Positions 56,506 through 64,000 of a stretch of DNA of 64,000 nucleotides are shown here, one piece after another. A program made the position numbers and the translations under genes. Positions within the stretch are counted from its first letter, which is position 1; each line of letters opens with the position of its first letter. The DNA is from Allorhodopirellula heiligendammensis (lineage in GTDB: Bacteria; Planctomycetota; Planctomycetia; Pirellulales; Pirellulaceae), in assembly GCF_007860105.1 (NCBI RefSeq), contig NZ_SJPU01000002.1, positions 84,837 to 148,836 on the forward strand. The letters run 5' to 3'. Under the pieces are notes generated by a model. That model was not told the DNA's origin, searched no databases, and was given only the letters and a program-made list of their open reading frames with translations.

Positions 56506-56772
56506 ACCGCACATTTCAAAGTGCCGCGATCACGGATTGGCAGACGCCAACCAGAACGAAACCGCTCGAAACGAACAAGATTGCTGAAGCCCAAAAAATG
56601 TCAATGTGAGATTTTACAAATCAAGAGAGATCCGCGTTAAAGTATCTCGTCCCCACCCAACCGCGTTGCCCTTTCTTGAGCTGGTCCATTGAACGCATTT
56701 TTCCTCTCGGCAATCTATACTGAGGCTCACGCAAGCTCTGACGCTGGCAGTATCCGGCTCGGCGCGATTGAT

Positions 56773-58470
56773 ATGCTCACCGCCATCACGTACCTGATCG
56801 GCATCGTCGCGATCGGCTTGTTCGCTGCTTGGCGTCACAAAAAGAAACAGGGCGCTGCCGAGGAGTACTTTCTCGCCGGCAAGAGCCTCGGTTGGCTCAG
56901 TATCGGCTTGGCGCTCTTTGCGACAAATATTTCAACGCTGCATTTGGTGAGCTTCGCGCAAAACGGTTTCGACACTGGGCTGCTCAACGGTAATTTTGAA
57001 TGGATGGCCGGGTTCACGCTCATACTCTTAGGACTTTTTTTCGCTCCCTTCTACATCCGCTCATCGATCGCGACGCTGCCTGATTTTCTCGAGCGACGTT
57101 ACAACCGGATCTGCCGCGATGTGTTGGCGTTGATCTCGATCGTGTCTGCGATCGTCATTCACATCGCGTTTGCACTGCTCACCGGTGGTATCATTTTGGA
57201 GGAACTGCTCGGCGTTTCGATGATGCTCAGTATCGTCGTGCTGTGCGTCTTAACGGGTGTCTATACCATTGTGGGCGGACTGTTGGCGGTCGTCGTGACA
57301 GAGTGCATTCAGACCGTAGTGTTGCTCGCCGGCGCGGCGCTGATCACTGGCTTAGCCTATTATCAACTCGGCGGAACAGCGGACTCGCCGGGGGGTTGGG
57401 ATGGGTGGTCGAATCTGACCTCCCTACTCGGCCGTGAAGACGAAATGCAAAAATTATCGATGCTGCGACCCCACGGTGACCCCGACAACATGCCCTGGTA
57501 CGCAATTTTGCTGGGTTACCCCGTACTCGGTATCTGGTATTGGTGCGCTGATCAAACGATCGTCCAGCGGGTACTCGGTGCCAAGGACGAACTCAACGCG
57601 AGACAGGGGCCGATATTTGCAGGGGTGCTCAAAATCCTGCCAGTGTTCCTGTTTGTACTACCTGGATTGCTGGCATATGCGTTGCACCTCGACGGACGAT
57701 TGGACCTGTCGCTGATTACCGTCGACGGCAAAGTGAAGAGCAAGGGTATCTATGCGAGCATGATCACCGAACTGTTGCCCATCGGCTTACGCGGCGTGTT
57801 AGTCGCAGCCTTGATGGCAGCACTGATGAGCACCGTTTCGGGGGCACTCAATTCAATCTCGACACTGGTTAGCTATGACTTGATCAAGCGGTTTCGTCCC
57901 ACGGTCGATGACACGTCGCTCGTTCGATTCGGCAGGATTTCAGCCACCGTCGCACTCATATTTGCAGTGGCGTTGGTGCCGGCACTGAACATGTTCGAGA
58001 GTATTTTCAATGGCATGGCGACAATCATTTCTCACATCGCACCACCGATTAGTGCGGTGCTCGTAATGGGAGTGTTTTGGCGGGGATCGAGTTCACGTGC
58101 TGCCGCGACGACGTTGATTGCCGGCTCGCTACTAGGAGTGGCCGTGTTCACCAACAATACACTGCGCCCCGATAGTGAATTAAATCATCTACCGGGTGGT
58201 TTCATGATGATGGCGTTCAATTTGTTTGTCATCTGCTGCATCTTGCAGGTCGGTCTCAGTCTCCTATGGCCTGATCGACCTCGGATCAGTTCCGACGCAT
58301 CACCCGGTGCAGAACCGCGGAGTGGGCGCCAATTGATGGGCGCTGACCTGGCCTGGGAGACTCCCCTGGCCGCCCTCAAAATCCCCGCCCCGACTCGTTT
58401 AGGCGACCCTAGAATTCTGTCGCTCGGGTTAGTTGTCGTGATGGTAGGCTTGTATTGGGTATTTCGTTGA
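56773..58470 (+). CDS. Sodium:solute symporter (SSS)
   Basis: 565 residues from the ATG at 56773; a TTG at 56689 lies upstream of a -10-like TATACT (56716-56721). Signatures YFLAGKSLGWLSIGLALFAT, NISTLHLVSFAQNG, TLPDFLERRYN and MSTVSGALNSISTLVSYDL (about residue 365). A galactose/myo-inositol-type sugar symporter is likely from length and CADQTIVQRVLGAKD, which is common in SGLT-like members. It shows the same SSS motifs as the 22033 gene, but the two differ in insertions. Confidence 0.9.
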   Translation: MLTAITYLIGIVAIGLFAAWRHKKKQGAAEEYFLAGKSLGWLSIGLALFATNISTLHLVSFAQNGFDTGLLNGNFEWMAGFTLILLGLFFAPFYIRSSIATLPDFLERRYNRICRDVLALISIVSAIVIHIAFALLTGGIILEELLGVSMMLSIVVLCVLTGVYTIVGGLLAVVVTECIQTVVLLAGAALITGLAYYQLGGTADSPGGWDGWSNLTSLLGREDEMQKLSMLRPHGDPDNMPWYAILLGYPVLGIWYWCADQTIVQRVLGAKDELNARQGPIFAGVLKILPVFLFVLPGLLAYALHLDGRLDLSLITVDGKVKSKGIYASMITELLPIGLRGVLVAALMAALMSTVSGALNSISTLVSYDLIKRFRPTVDDTSLVRFGRISATVALIFAVALVPALNMFESIFNGMATIISHIAPPISAVLVMGVFWRGSSSRAAATTLIAGSLLGVAVFTNNTLRPDSELNHLPGGFMMMAFNLFVICCILQVGLSLLWPDRPRISSDASPGAEPRSGRQLMGADLAWETPLAALKIPAPTRLGDPRILSLGLVVVMVGLYWVFR

Positions 58471-58637
58471 CACGTCGCTGGATCCCCCTGCTCCCTTGGG
58501 ACCCTCACCCTAGCACGTTCCGCGTCCACGCTACTCACGGCCCCATGATTTACGAACCGCCCACGACAGGCAGCCATTCGTTAGAATCGAGCTCTCCCGC
58601 TTTCTACCTTCCCCCGAAAATCCCACCGGAGCCTTCG

Positions 58638-59552
58638 ATGCGATTGTGCGTCTCTGTTTTTCTATTTTCCTGCCTGAGCCTAATTTACATAGTTCCATGC
58701 TCCGCTCAGTCGTCTGGATCGACAACGACGGTCAAGCTTTGGCAAGACGGGATTCCGGGTTCGGACTTGAAGGAAGACGGTGACACTCCGGAACTGATCA
58801 TCCACCAAGTGGTTTCCGATCAACCAACTGCGGGCGTAGTGATTTTGCCCGGGGGAGGCTACGGCCATCATGCGATCGGTCACGAGGGGCATGCATTCGC
58901 AGAGTGGTTTGACTCCATGGGGATCTCCTCGGCGATCTGCACCTATCGAATGCGTGGCAAGGGAAATGAGGGCCAGGGGTACGGCCATCCGGCACCGATG
59001 ATCGACGCCCAGCGTGCCATCCAGACGCTGCGAAGCCGCGCCCAGGAGCTCAATCTGGACCCCAATCGGATTGGCGTGATCGGATTTTCCGCTGGTGGGC
59101 ACTTGGCCTCGACGGTGGCGACTCAGTTTGCCCAAGTCGACCCCAACGCTACCGACCCGGTGTTGCGAGTTTCATCTCGGCCCGATTTTTGCATCCTTTG
59201 CTACCCGGTGATTGCATTGGGAAAACCGTTCACTCATCAGGGAAGTCAAAAAAACCTATTGGGTGCTGATGCCGGGGCGGATCTGGTTGAATCACTGTCC
59301 AATGAGACTCGCGTGAGCGAACAAACACCGCCGACATTTCTATTCCACACCGCTGCCGACAAGGCCGTTCCTGTGCAAAATAGCTTGGTTTATTACGAAG
59401 CATGCGTCGCCCACGGCGTCGATGTGGAGATGCACTTGTTCAATGACGGACGCCACGGCTTGGGATTGGCCGCCTCCACTCCGGGCGCCTCGCAGTGGGC
59501 GGACCTATGTCAGCAATGGCTCATCCGCCACGCCATGACGACCGCCAACTAA
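58638..59552 (+). CDS. Secreted alpha/beta hydrolase (acetyl-xylan-esterase-like)
   Basis: 304 residues from the ATG at 58638 (GGAG 7 nt upstream; the frame to 58455 lies in non-coding sequence). Signal peptide CVSVFLFSCLSLIYIVPCSAQ. Oxyanion VILPGGGYGHHA, nucleophile GFSAGGHLAS, acid in HTAADKAVPVQNS and His in DGRHGLGL. This is the pattern of carbohydrate esterases active on acetylated polysaccharides. Planctomycetes use many exported sugar hydrolases; the exact substrate is unknown. Confidence 0.88.
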   Translation: MRLCVSVFLFSCLSLIYIVPCSAQSSGSTTTVKLWQDGIPGSDLKEDGDTPELIIHQVVSDQPTAGVVILPGGGYGHHAIGHEGHAFAEWFDSMGISSAICTYRMRGKGNEGQGYGHPAPMIDAQRAIQTLRSRAQELNLDPNRIGVIGFSAGGHLASTVATQFAQVDPNATDPVLRVSSRPDFCILCYPVIALGKPFTHQGSQKNLLGADAGADLVESLSNETRVSEQTPPTFLFHTAADKAVPVQNSLVYYEACVAHGVDVEMHLFNDGRHGLGLAASTPGASQWADLCQQWLIRHAMTTAN

Positions 59553-59603
59553 ACCGCGGACTGCCTTGGATACGTTTGACCTTCCAAACTGAAAGCACTT
59601 GAC

Positions 59604-60209
59604 ATGACTCATCCGAAACACGCCGAGCCGAATCATCCTGTCCACGACTTAATCACCCGTCGCTGGAGCCCCTATGCGTTTGCTGACCGGGGCGTCTCCC
59701 GAGAGGATCTGCGTTCGCTCTTTGAGGCTGCTCGCTGGGCAGCGTCGTCATACAACGAGCAGCCGTGGAGCTACCTCGTGGCAAGGCGTGAGGACACCGA
59801 CGCTTTTGAGCGTCTGCTGTCTTGCCTCGTGGAAGGGAACCAGGAGTGGGCGAAGCACGTCCCCGTCTTGGCGATCGGATGCATCAGTTTGAAGTTTTCA
59901 CGCAACGGTCAAACCAATGCCGCCGCTGAACATGACCTGGGTCTCGCCAGCGCCAATTTGACTTTCGAAGCGACGTCGAGAGGGCTAGTCGTACACCAGA
60001 TGATCGGGATTTTTCCCGGCCGGGTCAGGAGCCTGTACGGTCTTCCGGATGATGTGGAAGCCAAAACGGGGCTCGCGATCGGCTACGCGGCGCCGGTCGA
60101 ATCCGTTCCCGACGAGCTTCGAGATCGCGATTTGAAACCACGCCAGCGAAAGCCTCTGCAGGAGTTTGTGTTTGGCGATAAGTGGGGCGAGTCGCACGAT
60201 CTGGCGTAG
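59604..60209 (+). CDS. Nitroreductase family protein
   Basis: 201 residues, an FMN-dependent fold. N-terminal TRRWSPYAFADRGVSREDLR, followed by ARWAASSYNEQPWSYLVARR, a motif for FMN and substrate binding; later HDLGLASANLTFEATSRGL and FPGRVRSLYGLPDD. The substrate of such proteins varies. It lies on its own between the esterase and the convergent TerC gene. Confidence 0.87.
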   Translation: MTHPKHAEPNHPVHDLITRRWSPYAFADRGVSREDLRSLFEAARWAASSYNEQPWSYLVARREDTDAFERLLSCLVEGNQEWAKHVPVLAIGCISLKFSRNGQTNAAAEHDLGLASANLTFEATSRGLVVHQMIGIFPGRVRSLYGLPDDVEAKTGLAIGYAAPVESVPDELRDRDLKPRQRKPLQEFVFGDKWGESHDLA

Positions 60210-60309
60210 CGATTCAGACGCCGAAACCAATCGTCCGACTGTCGGTTCAGTCTGGAACGATTCACTCTGCCTCGATAGCCTGCACGCCTTCGAGGACCGG
60301 TTTGGGTGG

Positions 60310-61113
60310 TTAGCCCTCGGCGACCTTCGCGGCAGACTCTCTCGCTTCCTGCTTTGCCATCAAACGTTTCTGATAACGTGTTTGCACGATATCGACCACA
60401 ATCAATGTCGCCAACACAAAGTAGAACGTGCTCTTGGGCATATGGTGGACTTCATGTCCGAATAGAACCACCTGTGCCAGTTCCCCGCCTTCGCTGACCA
60501 ACATGACACCCACGATGAATAAGATGAACAGCCCCAGGACCTCGAACATTCGGTTCTTCTTGATGAACTCAGAGACCTGATCAGCGAGCAGCAACATCAT
60601 CACACCCGAAATGATGATCGCTATAGACATGATCCACAGATTCTTCGTGAGTGCCATCGCGCTGAGGATGGAGTCAAATGAAAACACGAGGTTCATCACG
60701 ATGATCAATGTCACAGCCTTGCCCACGCTGGAAGTCGGCTTTTCTTCGCCGGACCCTACATTGGGATCTGACAGCAAGTGATGAATTTCCTTCATCGCCG
60801 TCCACAGAATGAACGCGCCGCCGAACAAGACAATCAAACTATGGCCGGAAACTGCCATGTCAACATACCCGTTGTGGATCTCAAAGAACGAATCCTCAAG
60901 CAACTGAATCAGATTGACGACCACAAACAGCAGTGCAATCCGCAAGACGATCGCGACCCCAATCCCAAGCTTGCGAACCATGGACTGCTTGTCTTCAGCA
61001 ACCCGTTTACTCTCAATTGAGATGTATAGCAGGTTATCAAACCCCAACACCGCTTGTAGCAGCACAAGCATGCCCAGGGTAAACAGCCCAGATACAGAAA
61101 AGAGTTCCGACAT
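60310..61113 (-). CDS. TerC-family integral membrane protein
   Basis: 267 residues, about seven transmembrane segments. Family signatures: LQAVLGFDNLLYISIESKRV near the start and NLVFSFDSILSAMALT in the middle, whose Asp residues are thought to bind metal. Linked with tellurite resistance and Mn2+ or Ca2+ homeostasis in other bacteria. It starts 9 bp after the nucleoside hydrolase stop and is likely co-transcribed with it. Confidence 0.9.
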   Translation of the reverse strand: MSELFSVSGLFTLGMLVLLQAVLGFDNLLYISIESKRVAEDKQSMVRKLGIGVAIVLRIALLFVVVNLIQLLEDSFFEIHNGYVDMAVSGHSLIVLFGGAFILWTAMKEIHHLLSDPNVGSGEEKPTSSVGKAVTLIIVMNLVFSFDSILSAMALTKNLWIMSIAIIISGVMMLLLADQVSEFIKKNRMFEVLGLFILFIVGVMLVSEGGELAQVVLFGHEVHHMPKSTFYFVLATLIVVDIVQTRYQKRLMAKQEARESAAKVAEG

Positions 61114-61122
61114 AAATATTTT

Positions 61123-62064
61123 CTAAGTTTGTTGACCAGCGTACCGCAAGCCACGGATGATCGCGTCACGAACGTCGGAAGCAGACGCACGCCGCGCAAC
61201 TTCCATATTGGTTTTCCACTCCGGTCGCATACGGCGATCGAACAAAGTCATTCCACGCGTGAGCGTACCGCTCACTTCAACGTCACCCGCCATCTCTTCC
61301 CATTGGAATAGTTCCGGTTCCACCAGCGAGATCATCGTGACAGCGTCTTGGAGCGGCATCACTTCACGCCCCAGTTTCTGGTGTCCGACGCGAAATTTAT
61401 AGGTCAATATTTTATGCAGCAACCATCCGGCACGTGTCGCCTCGCTCGGCAGATTTTCGATCAGATCAAGCCCAAAGGTGATCGAGTCGGTCACATCGAG
61501 CGGCACCAGACTTTTCGTCGTTGGTGAGGCAAATACTTCACGAGCACTGGTGGGGTCGAAGAAAAAGTTCATTTCAGCGACCGCGCTGGCATTCCCACTA
61601 TGGGCGACCGCTCCACCGCTGACGATCACCTTGTCAATCAGGGGTATTAACATCGGGTCGCGGCGCAGCAAGCGGGCGAGATTCGACAAGGGCCCTAAAC
61701 ATACAATGGTCACCTCACCTGGATACCGCCGAATCAAATCGGCCATCACCTTATCGCTGGGGTGATCGTTCTGACGCGTCGCCGTAGGAAAATGACAACC
61801 CGCTAATCCATCGGGCCCATTGAGATGCAGGTCATCGAGGACAGGTGCATCCAAAGGCGGCACTGCTGAGCCGATCCGCGGGTACCGCGCCGGATCGAGC
61901 TTGGCAATGATCGCCGCCGTATTCGTATTGGCCTGCTCTGCGTCCACCGTCCCGGCAGTGGAAGTGACTGCCAACACATTCAAGCGTGGGTCAAACAAGG
62001 CCATCGTGATGGCAACTGCACCGTCGATCCCAGGATCACAGTCGAGTATGATTTTTCGTGACAT
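61123..62064 (-). CDS. Nucleoside hydrolase family protein with altered Asp motif
   Basis: 313 residues from the ATG at 62064; the frame to 62166 runs through the low-complexity spacer. The N-terminal motif reads DCDPGIDGAVAI, whereas active members have DxDPGxDD: the last Asp, a Ca2+ ligand, is Gly here. Other pieces are present: VCLGPLSNLARLL, IVSGGAV and the late Asp in MPLQDAVTM. The family hydrolyses ribonucleosides. Activity is in doubt. The start lies next to the 8-bp microsatellite at 62125. Confidence 0.85.
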   Translation of the reverse strand: MSRKIILDCDPGIDGAVAITMALFDPRLNVLAVTSTAGTVDAEQANTNTAAIIAKLDPARYPRIGSAVPPLDAPVLDDLHLNGPDGLAGCHFPTATRQNDHPSDKVMADLIRRYPGEVTIVCLGPLSNLARLLRRDPMLIPLIDKVIVSGGAVAHSGNASAVAEMNFFFDPTSAREVFASPTTKSLVPLDVTDSITFGLDLIENLPSEATRAGWLLHKILTYKFRVGHQKLGREVMPLQDAVTMISLVEPELFQWEEMAGDVEVSGTLTRGMTLFDRRMRPEWKTNMEVARRASASDVRDAIIRGLRYAGQQT

Positions 62065-62124
62065 GCCCTTCAGTCTAGGAACTCCGCCCCCGGTGGAGAA
62101 GAGGAGAAGGGACAAGATAAGCCT

Positions 62125-62172
62125 ACTCTCCCACTCTCCCACTCTCCCACTCTCCCACTCTCCCACGCTCCC
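62125..62172. repeat. 8-bp microsatellite next to trpD
   Basis: ACTCTCCC is repeated five times exactly (62125-62164), with a sixth copy carrying one change (ACGCTCCC). It ends 2 nt before the trpD ATG and lies in the leader of the divergent nucleoside hydrolase. Confidence 0.95.
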
Positions 62173-62174
62173 AC

Positions 62175-63182
62175 ATGCTCGACTTCCCTACCGCAACCGC
62201 TCTCGCCCTTGCTGGCACCGATCTGACGTCGGAGCAGACCGGCCACCTGATTGACACCATGCTGCGTGGCGAAGCCGCTGAGGAGAATATTGGCGAGTTG
62301 CTGCTTGCCCTTCGCGAGAAAGGCGAGTCGGTCAGCGAACTCGTCGGGGCGGCCACGGCGATGCGCGGTCACATGACGCGCATCGAGCATGGGCACGATA
62401 TCCTGCTTGATACCTGCGGTACGGGTGGCAGCGGATCGGGCACTTTTAACATTTCGACCGCGGTGGCAATCCTGGCAGCGGCGTGCGGCGTGGCAGTCGC
62501 CAAACATGGTAACCGGGCGGCCACAAGTCGCTCGGGATCGGCCGACGTTCTCGAGCACCTCGGAGTGCCCATTGAATCCGACGCTGCCGAAGTCGCACGC
62601 AGCCTCAACGATATCGGCATCTGTTTCTGCTTTGCCGCAAAATTGCATCCAGCAATGCGTCACGTCGTCGCCATTCGGCGCCGCCTCGGCGTGCCAACAC
62701 TGTTTAACTTGCTCGGACCGCTATGCAATCCCGCCGCCGCCACGCATCAACTTCTCGGTACCGTCTCACCGATCGCGCAAGCTAAGATCGCGGCAGCGCT
62801 GAGCCAGCTCGATACTCAGCGAAGCTTCGTCGTGCGTGCCGAAGATGGTCAAGACGAAATTTCACTCGATGGAATCACGCAGTGCATCGAAGTCTGCTCG
62901 TCAGAGCAAACCAAGCATCATTGGACCGCCACTGACTTCGGACTCCCTGCAGCGAAGGCGGAGGCGCTCGTCGTCGCCGACCCAGCCGAGAGCGCTCAAG
63001 TCATTCGCGACATCTTTGCAGGTCAACCCGGCCCTCCACGCGACACCGTCATCGCCGGCTGCGCCGCCGCACTCCTCCTAGTCGGAAAATCGGACAATTT
63101 GCAGCAAGCCGCGCGCATCGCCGCAGACGCCATCGACAGCGGCGCGGCCCAAGAAAAAATGCGACAACTCTGTCGAAGGTAG
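62175..63182 (+). CDS. trpD: Anthranilate phosphoribosyltransferase
   Basis: 335 residues, the usual length. PRPP site DTCGTGGSGSGTFNISTAVA, KHGNRAATSRSGSADVLEHL, GICFCFAAKLHPAMRHV and FNLLGPLCNPA. It transfers phosphoribose to anthranilate in tryptophan synthesis. The ATG has no Shine-Dalgarno site; the ACTCTCCC microsatellite lies right before it. It is not next to other trp genes in this window. Confidence 0.94.
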   Translation: MLDFPTATALALAGTDLTSEQTGHLIDTMLRGEAAEENIGELLLALREKGESVSELVGAATAMRGHMTRIEHGHDILLDTCGTGGSGSGTFNISTAVAILAAACGVAVAKHGNRAATSRSGSADVLEHLGVPIESDAAEVARSLNDIGICFCFAAKLHPAMRHVVAIRRRLGVPTLFNLLGPLCNPAAATHQLLGTVSPIAQAKIAAALSQLDTQRSFVVRAEDGQDEISLDGITQCIEVCSSEQTKHHWTATDFGLPAAKAEALVVADPAESAQVIRDIFAGQPGPPRDTVIAGCAAALLLVGKSDNLQQAARIAADAIDSGAAQEKMRQLCRR

Positions 63183-63215
63183 GCGCGAATGGGACTACGG
63201 AAATGTCATTCGCCT
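63181..63215 (+). terminator. Possible hairpin after trpD
   Basis: AGGCG-c-GAATG pairs with CATTCGCCT across a 15-nt loop, immediately after the trpD stop. No T-tract follows, so it is only a weak candidate. Confidence 0.3.
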
Positions 63216-63392
63216 GTTGTCGGTAGGCCGGGGTGTCCAAGCTGCAGCTGCACGTGACTGCAAATCGGCATTTACCTTTCCAACATCACCCCGCACTGCT
63301 CGCAATTCGGTCAATGAACGTGGGATTGGCTCGCTGAAACGTTAGAACCATATGCCGAGACGTCCGCAGGGACTCCGCGTTTTGCCATGCCC

Positions 63393-64000
63393 TCAATACG
63401 GCGTGACTCGCCGTCGCTCAGCTCGTTTGCGTTGGCTGTAGAAACAGCCCGCGATGAGAATCAGCGTCGTGAGGGCGGCCGGTTCAGGGACCGCGGCGAT
63501 CGCGCCGGTCAGTTGAATCGTTGCTGCGGGTGTTGAACCTGCGAGTGGACTGAATCCGAAGACTCCGTCGCTGCGTGCGGCCTGACTGCCAATCAAACGA
63601 AACTCGGCCGAGCGAGCGGTGCGAGCTGTCAAGTCGATCCGCGGCATGTAGGGATCGAGTCGAAAGGGTGTGCTGAGCGACAGCAGGTTCTCAAATGATG
63701 CACCATCGAAGCTTGCAAAAATATCGACCACCTCTGGACCGAGCGCCGAACTGAACGCGATGTCTAAAGTGCCCAAGTCAATCGGCAACGTACTTTCGTA
63801 TCCAAAGGTGATGAATTGACCGGGGGTGGCTGCACCAGTTGAGAAACCCTGGTACGCAAGAGTGCCGCTGCCACGCCGGTATGTCAGCCCGATCGCAGTT
63901 AACGGGTTCGCCATGATGCCAGCACTGAATACTTGCGATGGCGCCGTCCCGTCCACAGTCTCATTCGGCGCGTACGATAGGATCAGCCCCGCGGAGACGG
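63393..64000 (-). CDS. PEP-CTERM exported protein, 5' end beyond the window
   Basis: The frame is open from the right edge; the GTG at 63956 lies inside it, so the N-terminal part is outside. About 200 residues are visible, mainly beta-rich (FITFGYESTLPIDLGTLDIA). The C terminus reads AAVPEPAALTTLILIAGCFYSQRKRAERR: a PEP motif (VPEP), a hydrophobic helix and an Arg-rich tail, the PEP-CTERM sorting signal. In such bacteria an exosortase processes the tail. No enzymatic motif was seen. Confidence 0.8.
   Translation of the reverse strand, partial: VSAGLILSYAPNETVDGTAPSQVFSAGIMANPLTAIGLTYRRGSGTLAYQGFSTGAATPGQFITFGYESTLPIDLGTLDIAFSSALGPEVVDIFASFDGASFENLLSLSTPFRLDPYMPRIDLTARTARSAEFRLIGSQAARSDGVFGFSPLAGSTPAATIQLTGAIAAVPEPAALTTLILIAGCFYSQRKRAERRRVTPY

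Overview
The window looks like a chromosomal segment of a planctomycete, most likely of the Rhodopirellula/Pirellula group. The signs are bacterial C1-transfer genes of the tetrahydromethanopterin/methanofuran type (fhcA-fhcD-fhcC), a PEP-CTERM protein, a DUF6263-like fragment, many secreted proteins of unknown type, weak or absent Shine-Dalgarno sites at many starts, and purine-rich low-complexity spacers. Genus placement is inference. No rRNA, tRNA, CRISPR array, transposase or prophage was seen.

Layout. 1-16.4 kb: a truncated DUF6263-like gene, a porin-like beta-barrel, an ATP-grasp enzyme and a phosphohexomutase facing an fhcA-fhcD-fhcC operon; a partial pseudaminic-acid pathway (pseB, pseC, an spsF-type cytidylyltransferase, pseI); then unknown secreted proteins and a TIM-barrel isomerase. 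16.4-26.3 kb: mnmG, a secreted Pro-rich protein, asnS, an SSS sugar symporter, galM and nagB, with a 7-copy 16-bp tandem repeat between galM and the symporter.

26.3-47.7 kb is the accessory highlight: a large copper (or similar soft-metal) resistance island. It contains a CopA-type P1B ATPase with YHS and HMBD domains, two TolC-type outer-membrane factors, a multicopper oxidase, a CsoR-type repressor, a CusB-type adaptor, a CusA-type RND pump, two secreted proteins made of YHS-like CCxGC repeats, two small secreted Cys-rich proteins, an ECF sigma factor, a degenerate receiver protein, and a membrane anti-sigma factor whose outer domain carries eight cysteines in 22 residues. Four matching dyads, TACC-N7-GGTA, lie upstream of copA, of each TolC gene (one shared with a divergent Cys-rich gene) and of the sigma factor. 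They define a probable CsoR regulon that places the ECF sigma factor under copper control. A four-helix-bundle (S23/IVP-like) gene sits between cusB and cusA, and cusA itself carries in-frame low-complexity insertions.

47.9-64 kb returns to housekeeping and sugar metabolism: a methyltransferase, a rhamnose isomerase/aldolase pair, xerD, galE, a YkgJ-type Cys-cluster protein, an HU-like protein with a long tail, a Na+/Ca2+ exchanger, a second SSS symporter, an esterase, a nitroreductase, terC, a nucleoside hydrolase with an altered Asp motif, trpD (whose start abuts an 8-bp microsatellite) and a truncated PEP-CTERM protein at the right edge.
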